64,000 bases of DNA from Promineifilum sp019695075 (GTDB taxonomy: Bacteria; Chloroflexota; Anaerolineae; Promineifilales; Promineifilaceae). Shown here piece by piece: positions 40,599-49,700 of the stretch. The notes below the pieces were generated by a model, which saw only the letters and a program-made list of their open reading frames with translations, made no database searches and was not told the DNA's origin. The stretch spans positions 118,958-182,957 of the forward strand of contig JAHCIO010000003.1 of assembly GCA_026129185.1 (NCBI GenBank). The letters are read 5' to 3'. The position numbers were made by a program, and so were the translations under genes. The stretch's first letter is position 1; every line of letters begins with the position of its first letter.

Positions 40599-43500
40599 TC
40601 ACCGGATGGGCACTTCCACCTTATCGTCCACGGCCGCGCCGCCCGCGTCGAGCACCGGCAACCGCGCCATCGTCGCCAACAGGTATAGCCCGACGTGCAG
40701 CCGGTAGTTGCCCGGCGGTAGCTCATCTCTCAGTTGCACCTGGTAAGGGTCGCGTATGACCGCGCCCGGCGTCCACTGGCTGGTGGGGAAGGTGCCCTGC
40801 ACCGGCCAGGCATCCACCTGCCCGACGAGGCGATCGGCCGCGTCGAGCACCTGCACAAAGACGGTATAGTTCTCGGTCATGGGCGCCAACCCCTGCCAGG
40901 TCAGCGTCACCGGCAGTTGTCCGCCGGGCACGAGGCCGGCCGCGTCTACGGCCACGTCGAGCAGGGCCACGCGGTCGCCGAAGTTAACCGCGCCCTCCGG
41001 CAGCGGCGCGCCGCTGATCTCAACCTCGCCCAGGGCGCAGCCGGCGCGCGGCGACGACAGCCAGCCGCACAGCGCCGCCTCGCCCGCACCCGGCCGGGCC
41101 ACCAGCTGGTAGCGACCAGCCGGCAGATCGGTGGCCACCTCGGCCGCGTATTGCCGCGACGCGCCGGCGGGCAGCAGCGAAACGACGCCCCAGCCTGGCG
41201 CGGCTTCGTCGGGAGCAGCCACCGGCCGCAGGGCAAACACCGGCGGCGTCCCGCCGCCGTAGCCGCTGTAGCGAATCGCCAGAGGCGTCCCCGGCCGCAC
41301 CTGCGGCGGGAACGTCGCGCCGTCGAGCAGGAACGCGCCCAACATGGCCCGGTACGCCGGCCCCGCCACCGGGCCGTCCGGCGGGCGCAGCGACAGCCGG
41401 GCCAGTGTCGTCCACCCCGGCGCGTCGCCGCCAAAACGGGGCGCGACGGCGGCCTGCAAGGCTACCGGGCAACCGGCCGCGTCGGCGCAGTCGAAAAGCG
41501 GCCGCGGCAAGATGTAGTGGTCGGCCACGATTTCGCCCGGCCGCCAGGCGTTGATCGGGTAGGTGTTGCCGACCGGGTGTTGGCCGCTGACGACGGGCGC
41601 TGTGGCCTCGGTGAAGGGGTTGGCCCAGCGTAGATGCAGCGTCGCCGACGGGTCGCTGTCCGCCGCGGAGCCGGCTTGCATCCAGTAGAGCGTGATGGCC
41701 ACGGCCGCGCCTTCGTCCGGCGCGGCCCCGACCTGATAGCCCAGCAAGCGCAGCGGGCCGACGGTCACGCCGGCCGGCGTGCTGTCGTCGGGCAGGGCCG
41801 CCAGCGGCGATGTACTTACCTCGACCAGCGGCCCGGCCGAGCGCAGGTAGTAGACGCCGGCCAGTCCGGGCAGATAGCGGGCCAGGTAGACCGCCCCGCC
41901 CGCGGCCAGCCGGGCGTCCACTTCGGCCCGGTAGGCGGCCTCGTCGGGCAGCACCATGATGTCGAGATCGGGCCGCAGCCCCTCGATCTGTTGCAGGTAG
42001 TAGAGCGGGGCGATCTTCTCGCTGTCGGCCAGCACGGCCGCGCCGCGGGTCAACGGCCCGGCCAGCGCCACTCGCGCCCACGGTTCGCCGCCGTCGTCGG
42101 CCGACTGGTCGAGCGCGTGCCAGCGGCCGGCGTTGGCACGCGCTCCGCCGGCGGCGAGGAGCAGCGGCAGCAGGGCCAGGACGAAGACGGCCACGGCTGC
42201 CCAGCGAGCGACGCCCTCTCCTTGCCCACGCGCCCGCCGGCCCACGGCCTCCAGCGCGGCGACGACGGCGGCCAGCCCGGCGGCGACGAACACGGCCACC
42301 ACCACGTGCGCGGCGATGAGGAAGACGGCCAGATCGGGCACGTAGTAGTTGAGAGCGTAGAAGACGAAGCCGGCCGCGGCCAGCGCCAGCACCGCCGCCG
42401 CCCGCCATGCCCGCCACAGCAGCCACGCCAGCCCGACCAGCGCCAGGAGCAGGAAGAAGACGCCCCAGGCATCCAGCAGCAGCCGCCCGACGATCTCCCA
42501 GCGGGCCGGATCGCGCAGCCAGGCCAGCGGTTGCAACGCGCCCTGGAAGCGCCCGCCGGCGACCCATTCGACGAATCGCGCCGCGCCCATCGGCTCGCCG
42601 TTGACCGCCCGCCAGCGCAGCGGCAGGTACAGGTACAGCAGCAGCGGCGCGGCGAAGGCGAGGACGACCACCAGCACGCGCATGGCCGGCCGCACCGAGA
42701 GGTCGCGCTGCCGCTCGCCCCGGTCGCGCAGCAGCCGTAGGGCGACGGCCAACGCCGCCGGCGGCAGCAGGAAAACGCTGGTCAGGTGGTTGGTCAGCCC
42801 CAGACCGATGGTGAAGGCCAGGGCCACGACCGTCTTGCGGCGGTCGGTGGAGCGCGCCCGGCGCTCCGTCACCAGCCGCAACATCAGCCCCAGCGCGGCG
42901 GCGACAAGTAGCGCGTGCAGCGTGTAGACCTCGGCGACGATGGCCTGGCTCCAGACCACCGGCGTCAGCCCCAGCGCCACTGCCCCGGCCAGCGCGGGCA
43001 ACGGCCGGCCGAGCAGGTCGTGGGCCAGCCGGAAGACGACGATGGCCGCCAGCGTGGCGTAGACGGCCGAGGCGAAGTTGAGCCGCCAGGCGACCGTGCT
43101 GACCGGGAGCAGCGAGAAGAACTTGCCCAGCAGCAGGTAGAGCGGGTAGCCGGTGGGGTGGGCGATGCCGAGTTGCGGGGCGACGACCTGAAACTCGAAC
43201 GTGTCCGCCGCGCCGACGGCCGCGGACATGGTCAGCAGGTAGACGGGCAGCAGCGCCGCGGCGACGAACGCCGGCCCCAGCCGCAGCCAGTGCCGGTGGC
43301 CGGGGCCAAGCCGCAGCCATGCCCAGACGACGGCGGCCAGCCACCAGCCGGCGGCGAAGAGAAAGCGCCCGCGCGCTAAGTCCACGGCGGGATCGACCAG
43401 CCAGAAGAGATTCAGCAGCAGCGGCGCGGACGCCCAGGCGAGCGCCCGCCCGAACCGGCGCGCCAGCAGCAGCCCCCCGGCCGCCCCGGCCGCGCCACAG

Positions 43501-43670
43501 AGCGCCGCCGGCCCCGCCCGCCCCAGGGCCAGCCACGCCGGGAAGCGCCACTCGAACAGCAGCCGCGCCAGCGCCAGCCCGGCCACAGCCCAGGGAGCGC
43601 CCACGACGAGCACGACGAGCGGCGTCGCCAGTCGTCGCCACGGCCTCGCTGTTGGTATCGATGTGTTCAC
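40599..43670 (-). CDS. DUF2723 membrane protein (glycosyltransferase-like)
   Basis: About 1023 residues. The first half is polytopic (roughly twelve helices) and contains the DUF2723 core ADTFEFQVVAPQLGIAHPTG YPLY, followed by WSQAIVAEVYTLHALLVAA and NHLTSVFLLPPAALAV; this resembles PMT-like (GT-C) lipid-linked sugar transferases. The second half is a large soluble, beta-rich part (LRWANPFTEATAPVV, then a C-terminal VTLTWQGLAPMTENYTVFVQ domain). Start chosen is GTG at 43670 (VNTSIPTARPWRR); upstream sequence is not protein-like. Confidence 0.8.
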   Translation of the reverse strand: MNTSIPTARPWRRLATPLVVLVVGAPWAVAGLALARLLFEWRFPAWLALGRAGPAALCGAAGAAGGLLLARRFGRALAWASAPLLLNLFWLVDPAVDLARGRFLFAAGWWLAAVVWAWLRLGPGHRHWLRLGPAFVAAALLPVYLLTMSAAVGAADTFEFQVVAPQLGIAHPTGYPLYLLLGKFFSLLPVSTVAWRLNFASAVYATLAAIVVFRLAHDLLGRPLPALAGAVALGLTPVVWSQAIVAEVYTLHALLVAAALGLMLRLVTERRARSTDRRKTVVALAFTIGLGLTNHLTSVFLLPPAALAVALRLLRDRGERQRDLSVRPAMRVLVVVLAFAAPLLLYLYLPLRWRAVNGEPMGAARFVEWVAGGRFQGALQPLAWLRDPARWEIVGRLLLDAWGVFFLLLALVGLAWLLWRAWRAAAVLALAAAGFVFYALNYYVPDLAVFLIAAHVVVAVFVAAGLAAVVAALEAVGRRARGQGEGVARWAAVAVFVLALLPLLLAAGGARANAGRWHALDQSADDGGEPWARVALAGPLTRGAAVLADSEKIAPLYYLQQIEGLRPDLDIMVLPDEAAYRAEVDARLAAGGAVYLARYLPGLAGVYYLRSAGPLVEVSTSPLAALPDDSTPAGVTVGPLRLLGYQVGAAPDEGAAVAITLYWMQAGSAADSDPSATLHLRWANPFTEATAPVVSGQHPVGNTYPINAWRPGEIVADHYILPRPLFDCADAAGCPVALQAAVAPRFGGDAPGWTTLARLSLRPPDGPVAGPAYRAMLGAFLLDGATFPPQVRPGTPLAIRYSGYGGGTPPVFALRPVAAPDEAAPGWGVVSLLPAGASRQYAAEVATDLPAGRYQLVARPGAGEAALCGWLSSPRAGCALGEVEISGAPLPEGAVNFGDRVALLDVAVDAAGLVPGGQLPVTLTWQGLAPMTENYTVFVQVLDAADRLVGQVDAWPVQGTFPTSQWTPGAVIRDPYQVQLRDELPPGNYRLHVGLYLLATMARLPVLDAGGAAVDDKVEVPIR

Positions 43671-43711
43671 AGGTACCCATTGTACCCGCTTGACCTTGAT
43701 CCTCCTTGACG

Positions 43712-44149
43712 CTAAGGGGCCGGAACGTATTCGGCTATCTGTCCATCCTCCAGGTTGAGAATTAACCGGTCGGCCCGCTGCGCATAGCGTATGACACCAC
43801 CCAGCCATTGATGGAAGAAGGCATCTTGCGCCCCCTCGGCCGTCGCCGGGTCGCATTCCGCCAGCGTGCGGGCTAAGCCATCGTCCACAAACGATAGCCG
43901 GCCATCTTTGGCCCGGAAGTTGGCGAAAAACCGGTTGCAGCCCGTCCAACCGTCCATGCGGCCGTTGTTCTCGAACTCAATCGTTGCCGGAGCCTCGGCC
44001 GGGATAGGCGCGTCCTTCGGCCCGTAGGCAACCAGCGTCCACGACGTACCGCCCAAGTCGCCCGTCTCGTGGTCGGGAATCAGCACGGCCAGCGCCGCCA
44101 CAACGGCCAGCGCGACGAGCGCCAAGGTCAAAAGTCGCTTGATGTTCAT
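43712..44149 (-). CDS. META-domain (HslJ-like) exported protein
   Basis: 145 residues. N-terminal helix LLTLALVALAVVAALAVLIP serves as a membrane anchor or signal. Then the META/HslJ domain: LGGTSWTLVAYGPKDAP, TIEFENNGRMDGWTGCNRFF ANFRAKDG, and YAQRADRLILNLEDGQIAEY VP. The Trp-x-Gly-Cys-Asn-Arg motif is the domain hallmark. Role in HslJ proteins is linked to heat or envelope stress; not established here. Confidence 0.82.
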   Translation of the reverse strand: MNIKRLLTLALVALAVVAALAVLIPDHETGDLGGTSWTLVAYGPKDAPIPAEAPATIEFENNGRMDGWTGCNRFFANFRAKDGRLSFVDDGLARTLAECDPATAEGAQDAFFHQWLGGVIRYAQRADRLILNLEDGQIAEYVPAP

Positions 44150-44216
44150 GGAATCACCTTCCTCCGCGTAGCCTTATGATACAATACGGCGCGCAAAAAA
44201 GAGTACGGAGAAACAC

Positions 44217-45395
44217 GTGCAGCAAGCCGACGATACCAACTACCACATCGACACGCTGGCCGTCCACGCTGGCGTCGCGCCCGACCCGACCACCGGGGCG
44301 GTGATGACCCCCATCTACCAGACCTCCACCTACGCCCAGACGGGCATCAACGAGCACAAGGGCTACGATTACGCCCGCACCGATAACCCGACGCGCTCGG
44401 CGCTACAGGCGGCGCTGGCGGCGCTGGAGGGCGGGCGCTATGGTCTGGCCTTCTCGTCGGGCATGGCCGCCATCGACACGCTGCTGCGCCTCGTCGCCCC
44501 CGGCGAGCGCGTCATCTGCGGCAACGACCTCTATGGCGGCACGTTCCGCCTGTTCGACAAGGTGCTGGCCGCCACCGGCGTGCGCTTCACCTTCGTGGAC
44601 ACGGCCGACCCGGCCGCCGTCGCCGCCGAGCTGGCCCGCGCGCCGGCGCGCCTGGTCTGGCTGGAATCGCCCACCAACCCGACGCTACGCCTGGCCGACA
44701 TCGCCGCCATCAGCGCCGCCGCCCACGCCGCCGGAGCGCAGGTGGCCGTGGACAACACCTTCGCCTCGCCCGCGCTGCAACGGCCGCTGGCCCTGGGGGC
44801 CGACTTCGCCGTCCACAGCACCACCAAGTACATCGGCGGCCACTCCGACGTCGTCGGCGGGGCTGTCGTCACCAACGATGACGACGCCTACGAGCGGCTC
44901 AAGTTCCTGCAAAACGCCGTCGGGGCCGTGCCGGGGCCGATGGACTGCTTCCTGACCCTGCGCGGCATCAAGACGCTGGCCCTGCGGCTGCGCGCCCACT
45001 GCGCCAACGCCACCGCCGTGGCCCGGTTCCTGGAAGACCACCCCGCCGTGGCGAACGTCATCTACCCCGGTCTGGAGAGCCACCCGCAGTACGAGTTGGC
45101 GCGACGGCAGATGGCCGGGCCGGGCGGGATGGTGTCGTTCACTTTGCGCGGCGGGGAGGCGGCCGCCCGCGCCGTGGCCGCGCGGACGCGCCTGTTCACC
45201 CTGGCCGAGTCGCTCGGCGGCGTCGAGTCGCTCATCGAACTGCCCGCGGCCATGACCCACGCCTCGGTCGGCGGGGCGGAGGCGCTGGCGGCCGGGTTTG
45301 CCGTGCCCGCCGGGCTGGTGCGGCTGTCGGTGGGCATCGAGCACGTCGATGACCTCATCGTCGATCTGCGGCAAGCGCTACGCTTTGCTGCCTAG
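44217..45395 (+). CDS. Cystathionine gamma-synthase/-lyase family PLP enzyme
   Basis: 392 residues of the Cys/Met metabolism PLP family. PLP lysine in HSTTKYIGGHSDVVGG, substrate-binding YDYARTDNPTRSALQAALAA LEGG, and SSGMAAIDTLLRL. The end ESLIELPAAMTHASV and GLVRLSVGIEHVDDLIVDL is characteristic of the gamma-synthase/lyase group. Could be MetB, MetC, MccB or a sulfhydrylase; no neighbouring gene decides. GTG start, with ACGGAG before it. Confidence 0.92.
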   Translation: MQQADDTNYHIDTLAVHAGVAPDPTTGAVMTPIYQTSTYAQTGINEHKGYDYARTDNPTRSALQAALAALEGGRYGLAFSSGMAAIDTLLRLVAPGERVICGNDLYGGTFRLFDKVLAATGVRFTFVDTADPAAVAAELARAPARLVWLESPTNPTLRLADIAAISAAAHAAGAQVAVDNTFASPALQRPLALGADFAVHSTTKYIGGHSDVVGGAVVTNDDDAYERLKFLQNAVGAVPGPMDCFLTLRGIKTLALRLRAHCANATAVARFLEDHPAVANVIYPGLESHPQYELARRQMAGPGGMVSFTLRGGEAAARAVAARTRLFTLAESLGGVESLIELPAAMTHASVGGAEALAAGFAVPAGLVRLSVGIEHVDDLIVDLRQALRFAA

Positions 45396-45437
45396 CGCCG
45401 CGGGCATGGTCTGAAGCCACACGCAGGAGTAGACCTC

Positions 45438-46385
45438 ATGCAAACAGTCCTGGCGGCCTTCCGACTACTGGCAGACACCGTCCGCGCCTTCCTGCAGGAC
45501 AAGGCGACGCTCTATGCCGCCGGCCTGGCCTACTACACCGTCTTCTCGCTTGCGCCGCTGCTGGTCTTCGTCATCGCCGTGGCCGGCTTCTTCATCGGCC
45601 GTTCGGCGGCCAACGACCAGATCGTCCGCCAACTCCAGATTCTCCTGGGTGCGGAGTTGGGCGGCTTTGTGGAGGAACTGGTCACGGCCGTCAGCAACCA
45701 GAACAGCACCGGCGCCGTGACCGCGCTGAGCCTGTTGGGCCTGTTCTTCGGCGCGGCGGGCATCTTCAATCAGACGCGCAACTCGATCAACATCCTCTGG
45801 GGGCTGGTCGCCCGGCCGCCGCGCAGCACCCGCGATTGGCTGCTGACGGCCCGCGCGCGCGCCATCCCCTTCCTGATGGTCTTCCTCTTCGGCCTCGTCC
45901 TCAGCGCCGTCGTGCTGCTCGATACCCTGCTGACTCTGGTGCAAAACCGGCTGGCGGCCTTCTTCCCGGAGTGGTCGGCGGCGCTGCCGTCGGTCAGCCG
46001 CGTTTTCGTGCCGCTGCTGGCCTTCGTCACCTTCAGCTTCATGTACAAGCTGTTGCCCGACGCCCGCGCCCGCTGGCGCGACATCCTGCCCGGCGCGGCC
46101 CTGGCGTCGGTGCTGTTCCTGGTGGGACGCTTCTTGCTGGCCTTCTTCCTGGACCGCAGCCAGACCGGTTCGGCGTTCGGCGCGGCCGGGTCGCTGGTGG
46201 TCTTGCTGGTGTGGGTCTACTTCTCGGCCAACATCCTGCTGCTGGGGGCGGAGTTCACCAAGCTCTACGCCCTGCGCCACGGCCGGCCCATCCGCCCCAG
46301 CACGGTGGCCCGCTTCGAGGGCGACCCCATCATCGAAGAGCCGTCCGGCCCGACGGAGTTGCCGTTGGACGAGCGCGTGCTATAA
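45438..46385 (+). CDS. YihY/BrkB (UPF0761) membrane protein
   Basis: 315 residues with six predicted helices. Family signature AAGLAYYTVFSLAPLLVFVI near the N-terminus and, in the second half, WRDILPGAALASVLFLVGRF and SLVVLLVWVYFSANILLLGA EFTKLY. Despite an old 'ribonuclease BN' label, these are membrane proteins of unsettled function. Directly upstream of a tRNA gene. Confidence 0.92.
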   Translation: MQTVLAAFRLLADTVRAFLQDKATLYAAGLAYYTVFSLAPLLVFVIAVAGFFIGRSAANDQIVRQLQILLGAELGGFVEELVTAVSNQNSTGAVTALSLLGLFFGAAGIFNQTRNSINILWGLVARPPRSTRDWLLTARARAIPFLMVFLFGLVLSAVVLLDTLLTLVQNRLAAFFPEWSAALPSVSRVFVPLLAFVTFSFMYKLLPDARARWRDILPGAALASVLFLVGRFLLAFFLDRSQTGSAFGAAGSLVVLLVWVYFSANILLLGAEFTKLYALRHGRPIRPSTVARFEGDPIIEEPSGPTELPLDERVL

Positions 46386-46398
46386 TCAACTCCGTCTC

Positions 46399-46470
46399 GG
46401 CGCTATAGCTCAGTGGTAGAGCGGGGGACTCATAAGCCCTAGGTCGCTGGTTCAAATCCAGCTGGCGCCA
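46399..46470 (+). tRNA. tRNA-Met (anticodon CAT)
   Basis: Cloverleaf: acceptor GGCGCTA / TGGCGCC + A, D-arm AGCTCAGTGGTAGAGC, anticodon loop CTCATAA, T-arm GCTGG-TTCAAAT-CCAGC. Anticodon CAT could also be a lysidine-modified tRNA-Ile2; an elongator tRNA-Met is more likely from the loop context. Confidence 0.88.
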
Positions 46471-46550
46471 CTCGATCGATGTAGATATACAGAATACTGA
46501 TTGCCGCGTTTGACGCCCCGTCCAACCCTGCTATAATTCCCTCTTATCGC

Positions 46551-46624
46551 GGGCGATTAGCTCAGTTGGTTAGAGCGCTACGTTGACATCGTAGAGGTCA
46601 GAAGTTCGAGTCTTCTATCGCCCA
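46551..46624 (+). tRNA. tRNA-Val (anticodon GAC)
   Basis: Acceptor GGGCGAT / ATCGCCC + A, D-arm AGCTCAGTTGGTTAGAGC, anticodon stem-loop CTACG-TTGACAT-CGTAG, T-arm CAGAAG-TTCGAGT-CTTCT. Anticodon GAC reads Val GTC/GTT. Confidence 0.93.
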
Positions 46625-46636
46625 CACAGAAAAAGG

Positions 46637-46711
46637 TCTCACGCAAAGACGCAAAGAACGCCAAGCTCAGAAACTTTCTGAGCTTGGCGTTCTTTGCGTC
46701 TTTGCGTGAGA
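46637..46711. repeat. Large inverted repeat family H
   Basis: TCTCACGCAAAGACGCAAAG with AACGCCAAGCTCAGAAA at the left, mirrored by TTTCTGAGCTTGGCGTT and CTTTGCGTCTTTGCGTGAGA. Essentially perfect self-complementarity of about 37 bases with a minimal loop, directly after tRNA-Val. An adjoining AATCTGTG/ATCTGTGGTT stretch follows to about 46750. Confidence 0.93.
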
Positions 46712-46785
46712 CTTTCTTAAATCTGTGAAATCGGCATAATCTGTGGTTCCATTCTCTTCCATCCGCGATAAACTAGGGGCGCGCC

Positions 46786-49700
46786 ATGAACCAACAGTAT
46801 CGCCTTAGCCCCTCCACCATCGCCGCCTACTTCAAGCACCGTTGCGACCGCCAGTACCGCTGGGATAGCGTCCAGCAGGCCGACCGCGGCCGGAGCGGCA
46901 TCGGCTGGAACGTACCCCAATCGCCCCGCTTCCACAGCCGCCCCGGTATCGCGCTGCTCATGTCGGCCGGCGACGACTTCGAGGTCGAGCGGCTGGAACA
47001 GCTCCAGCGCGACTACGGCCCCGACCAGGTCTACCACATGGGCTTCGACGACGACAACGGCCGTCGCACCGTTCGCCCCCTGCCCTTGCCCGACCTGGCC
47101 GAGGTGCTGCGCCGCCCCGCGCCGCCGCGCTTCGCGGCGCAGATTTTCATCGACCTGGAGGCGACGCCCGACCACGCCGCGCACTTTCTGCGGCGCTTCG
47201 ACCTCGATCCGGCCCTCGTCCGCGTCGGCACGGCCCGCCCCGATTTGCTGGAGATCATCCCAACGGCCGGCGGCCGCCGCCGGTTGCGCGTCTGGGACTT
47301 CAAGGCCAGCCAGGCCGCCCGCCACGAGCACTTCATCCAGGTGGCCTTCTACACCTTCCTGCTGGAAGAGGCGCTCCACGCCGTCGGGCTGGACGACGCT
47401 TACACCGTTGACACCGAGTGGGGCGTCATCTATGCCCGCGAAGGGCCGGACGAGTTCCAATTGCCGCCCTATCGTCTGGCCATCGAGGACTTCCTGCGCT
47501 TCCGAGCCACGGCGCTGCTGTTGACGCCCGCTACCGAGGCCCACTACCACGTCAACCTCGGCTGCCCCATGTGCCAGTACAACGACAACTGCCGCGCCGA
47601 AGCCGACGCCGGGCGCGACCTGTCGCGCGTGGCCTACATGACCTCGGAGTCGAAGCGGCGGCTGGTGCGGGCGGGCATCCGCACCCACCGCGAGCTGGCC
47701 CAACTCAGCCAGGACGACCCGCGTTGGGAGCGGTTGCGCGCCGCCGGCCACGACCTGTCGATGAACCTGGGGCGCTACGTCGCCGTCAGCCAGGCGCTCG
47801 ACGACGGCCGGCCGCGCCCGCTGCACGGCCGGTCGCTGACCGTTCCAGCCTGGGAAAGCGTGCGCGTTGTTCTCAGCGCCGAGCAGGACCCGGTCACTAA
47901 CACCTGCTTCGCCCTGGGGTTGAAGACGACGGAGTGGCTTGAAGACAAGCCGACGGCCGACGGCCGACCGCCGACCGCGGCCAGCGATCCCTCTGGCGGT
48001 GGTCAGCCGTCGGCCGTCGGCCGTCGCCCCCACAGCGAGGAACACGTCTTCCTGCTGGACAACCCGCTGGCCGCGCCCGACGCCGAGGCGCGGCTGCTGC
48101 TGGCCTTCCTGCGCCAGTTGAACGCCCTGCTGCTGCGCGTCGATGCCGAGAACTCTGCCCTGACGGAAGCGTTGGAACAGACCGACACGCCCGAAGTCGC
48201 CGCGGCGCGCCGCGCCCTCGACGACGTGAGCGTGGCCCTGGACGACCTGCTGGCCCGCCACCCCACCATGCGCAAGGCCGGCGACGCCCCGTTGCGCCGG
48301 CAGCGCGACGACTTGAAGGCGGCCAGAAAGGCAGCCGAGAAGGCGCTGAAGGAGGCCCAGGGTGTGGCCTGGCGCGACAACCGCAAGCGCCAGAAGACCC
48401 TCCACTTCTACGTCTTTGACGGCTTCGACCTGACCGTGCTCAAGAAGCTGGTCGAGCGTCATCTTTTTGGGGCCGCGCCGGAACTGCTGGCCGAGCTTTA
48501 CACCCTGGTACGCCTCTTTCCGCCGGAGTCGGTTCTGCCCGACGCCGACTCCTTTCGCAGCATCCCCGGCACAATTGTCGTCAACGCCCTGCGCCAACTG
48601 GCGGCTCTGCCGTCGCCCTACGTCTACGACTTGCGCACCGTCACCGACATCATCCCGCCCGGCCCCGACGGCCGCCGCCCTTACAGCTTCAGCCCGCCGG
48701 TCAACTTCGTCTTTCGCGGCACCAATCAGGTCGCCTTCGAGCGCATCCACGACGTGTGGCGCGACCGGCCCTATCTGGTCAACCCCCGCGACCCGGCCAC
48801 GGCCATTGCCCCGGAGGAGGTGCGCCGCCGCGTCGAGCGGGCGGTCATCGACAAGCTGCGGGCGACCGATGCCGTCGTCCAGTGGTTGAAGCGCGACTAC
48901 CGCGATAGCTTGCTGCTGCGCAAGGAGCCGTTCCGGCTCTATGACGCCTTCGACCCGCTGGGCTTCGAGACGTTGGAGGCGCTGCGCGTCTTCACCATGC
49001 TGGAAACGTCGCAGGCCGAGTTGGCCGTCAAGGGCCTCCACACCCTGCCCGTGGCCGACCGCGTGGCCCGCTTCGAATGTATTGGCGGGCTGCGCTACGT
49101 CGCGGGGGCCGACACGCCCGACGGCGGGCTGTGGTTCACCTTCGACCCGGCCGCGCGTGACGTCAAGTTCGAGCGCGGCGAGTTTGACCTGGTGCTGACG
49201 CCGGAGGACGCGCCGGAGCGGCTGGTCAGCGAGATCGACGGGCCACTGTTCAACCCCTCCCGCTGGCGGCACGAGGCCTACAAGGTGACGCTGGTCGATT
49301 ATGATCTGGCCGCCAACCCGCCGCGCGTTTGCCTCCGGCCCGTCTCCAGCAAGTTCCGCGAGAGTGTCGATCTCTCGGCCGTCCACTCGCTCGATAAGCT
49401 CTTCATGGACTACACCACGGCCAAGGTGTTGGACGTGCTCGACCGGCTGCGCCAGAACCCGGAGATGGCCGGCCACGTCCACGAACTGCTGGGCGGCGCG
49501 GCCACGTCCGGCTGGCGGCCGCTCATCGCCGACGCGGCGGCCGTAGAACGCGACCTGGCCCGCCACGCCACCGCCGCGGGCGCGACCCCCTTCCTGACCG
49601 CCGCCCAGTCGCGCGCTCTTCGCGGCGCGCCGGCCACGCCCCTCAGCCTCATCTGGGGGCCGCCGGGCACGGGCAAGACCTATATGCTCGGCCACCTGCT

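Noticed and set aside
43680..43949. An N-terminal extension of the DUF2723 protein
   Set aside because: The extra residues are not membrane-like or family-like, and the region overlaps the META-domain gene.
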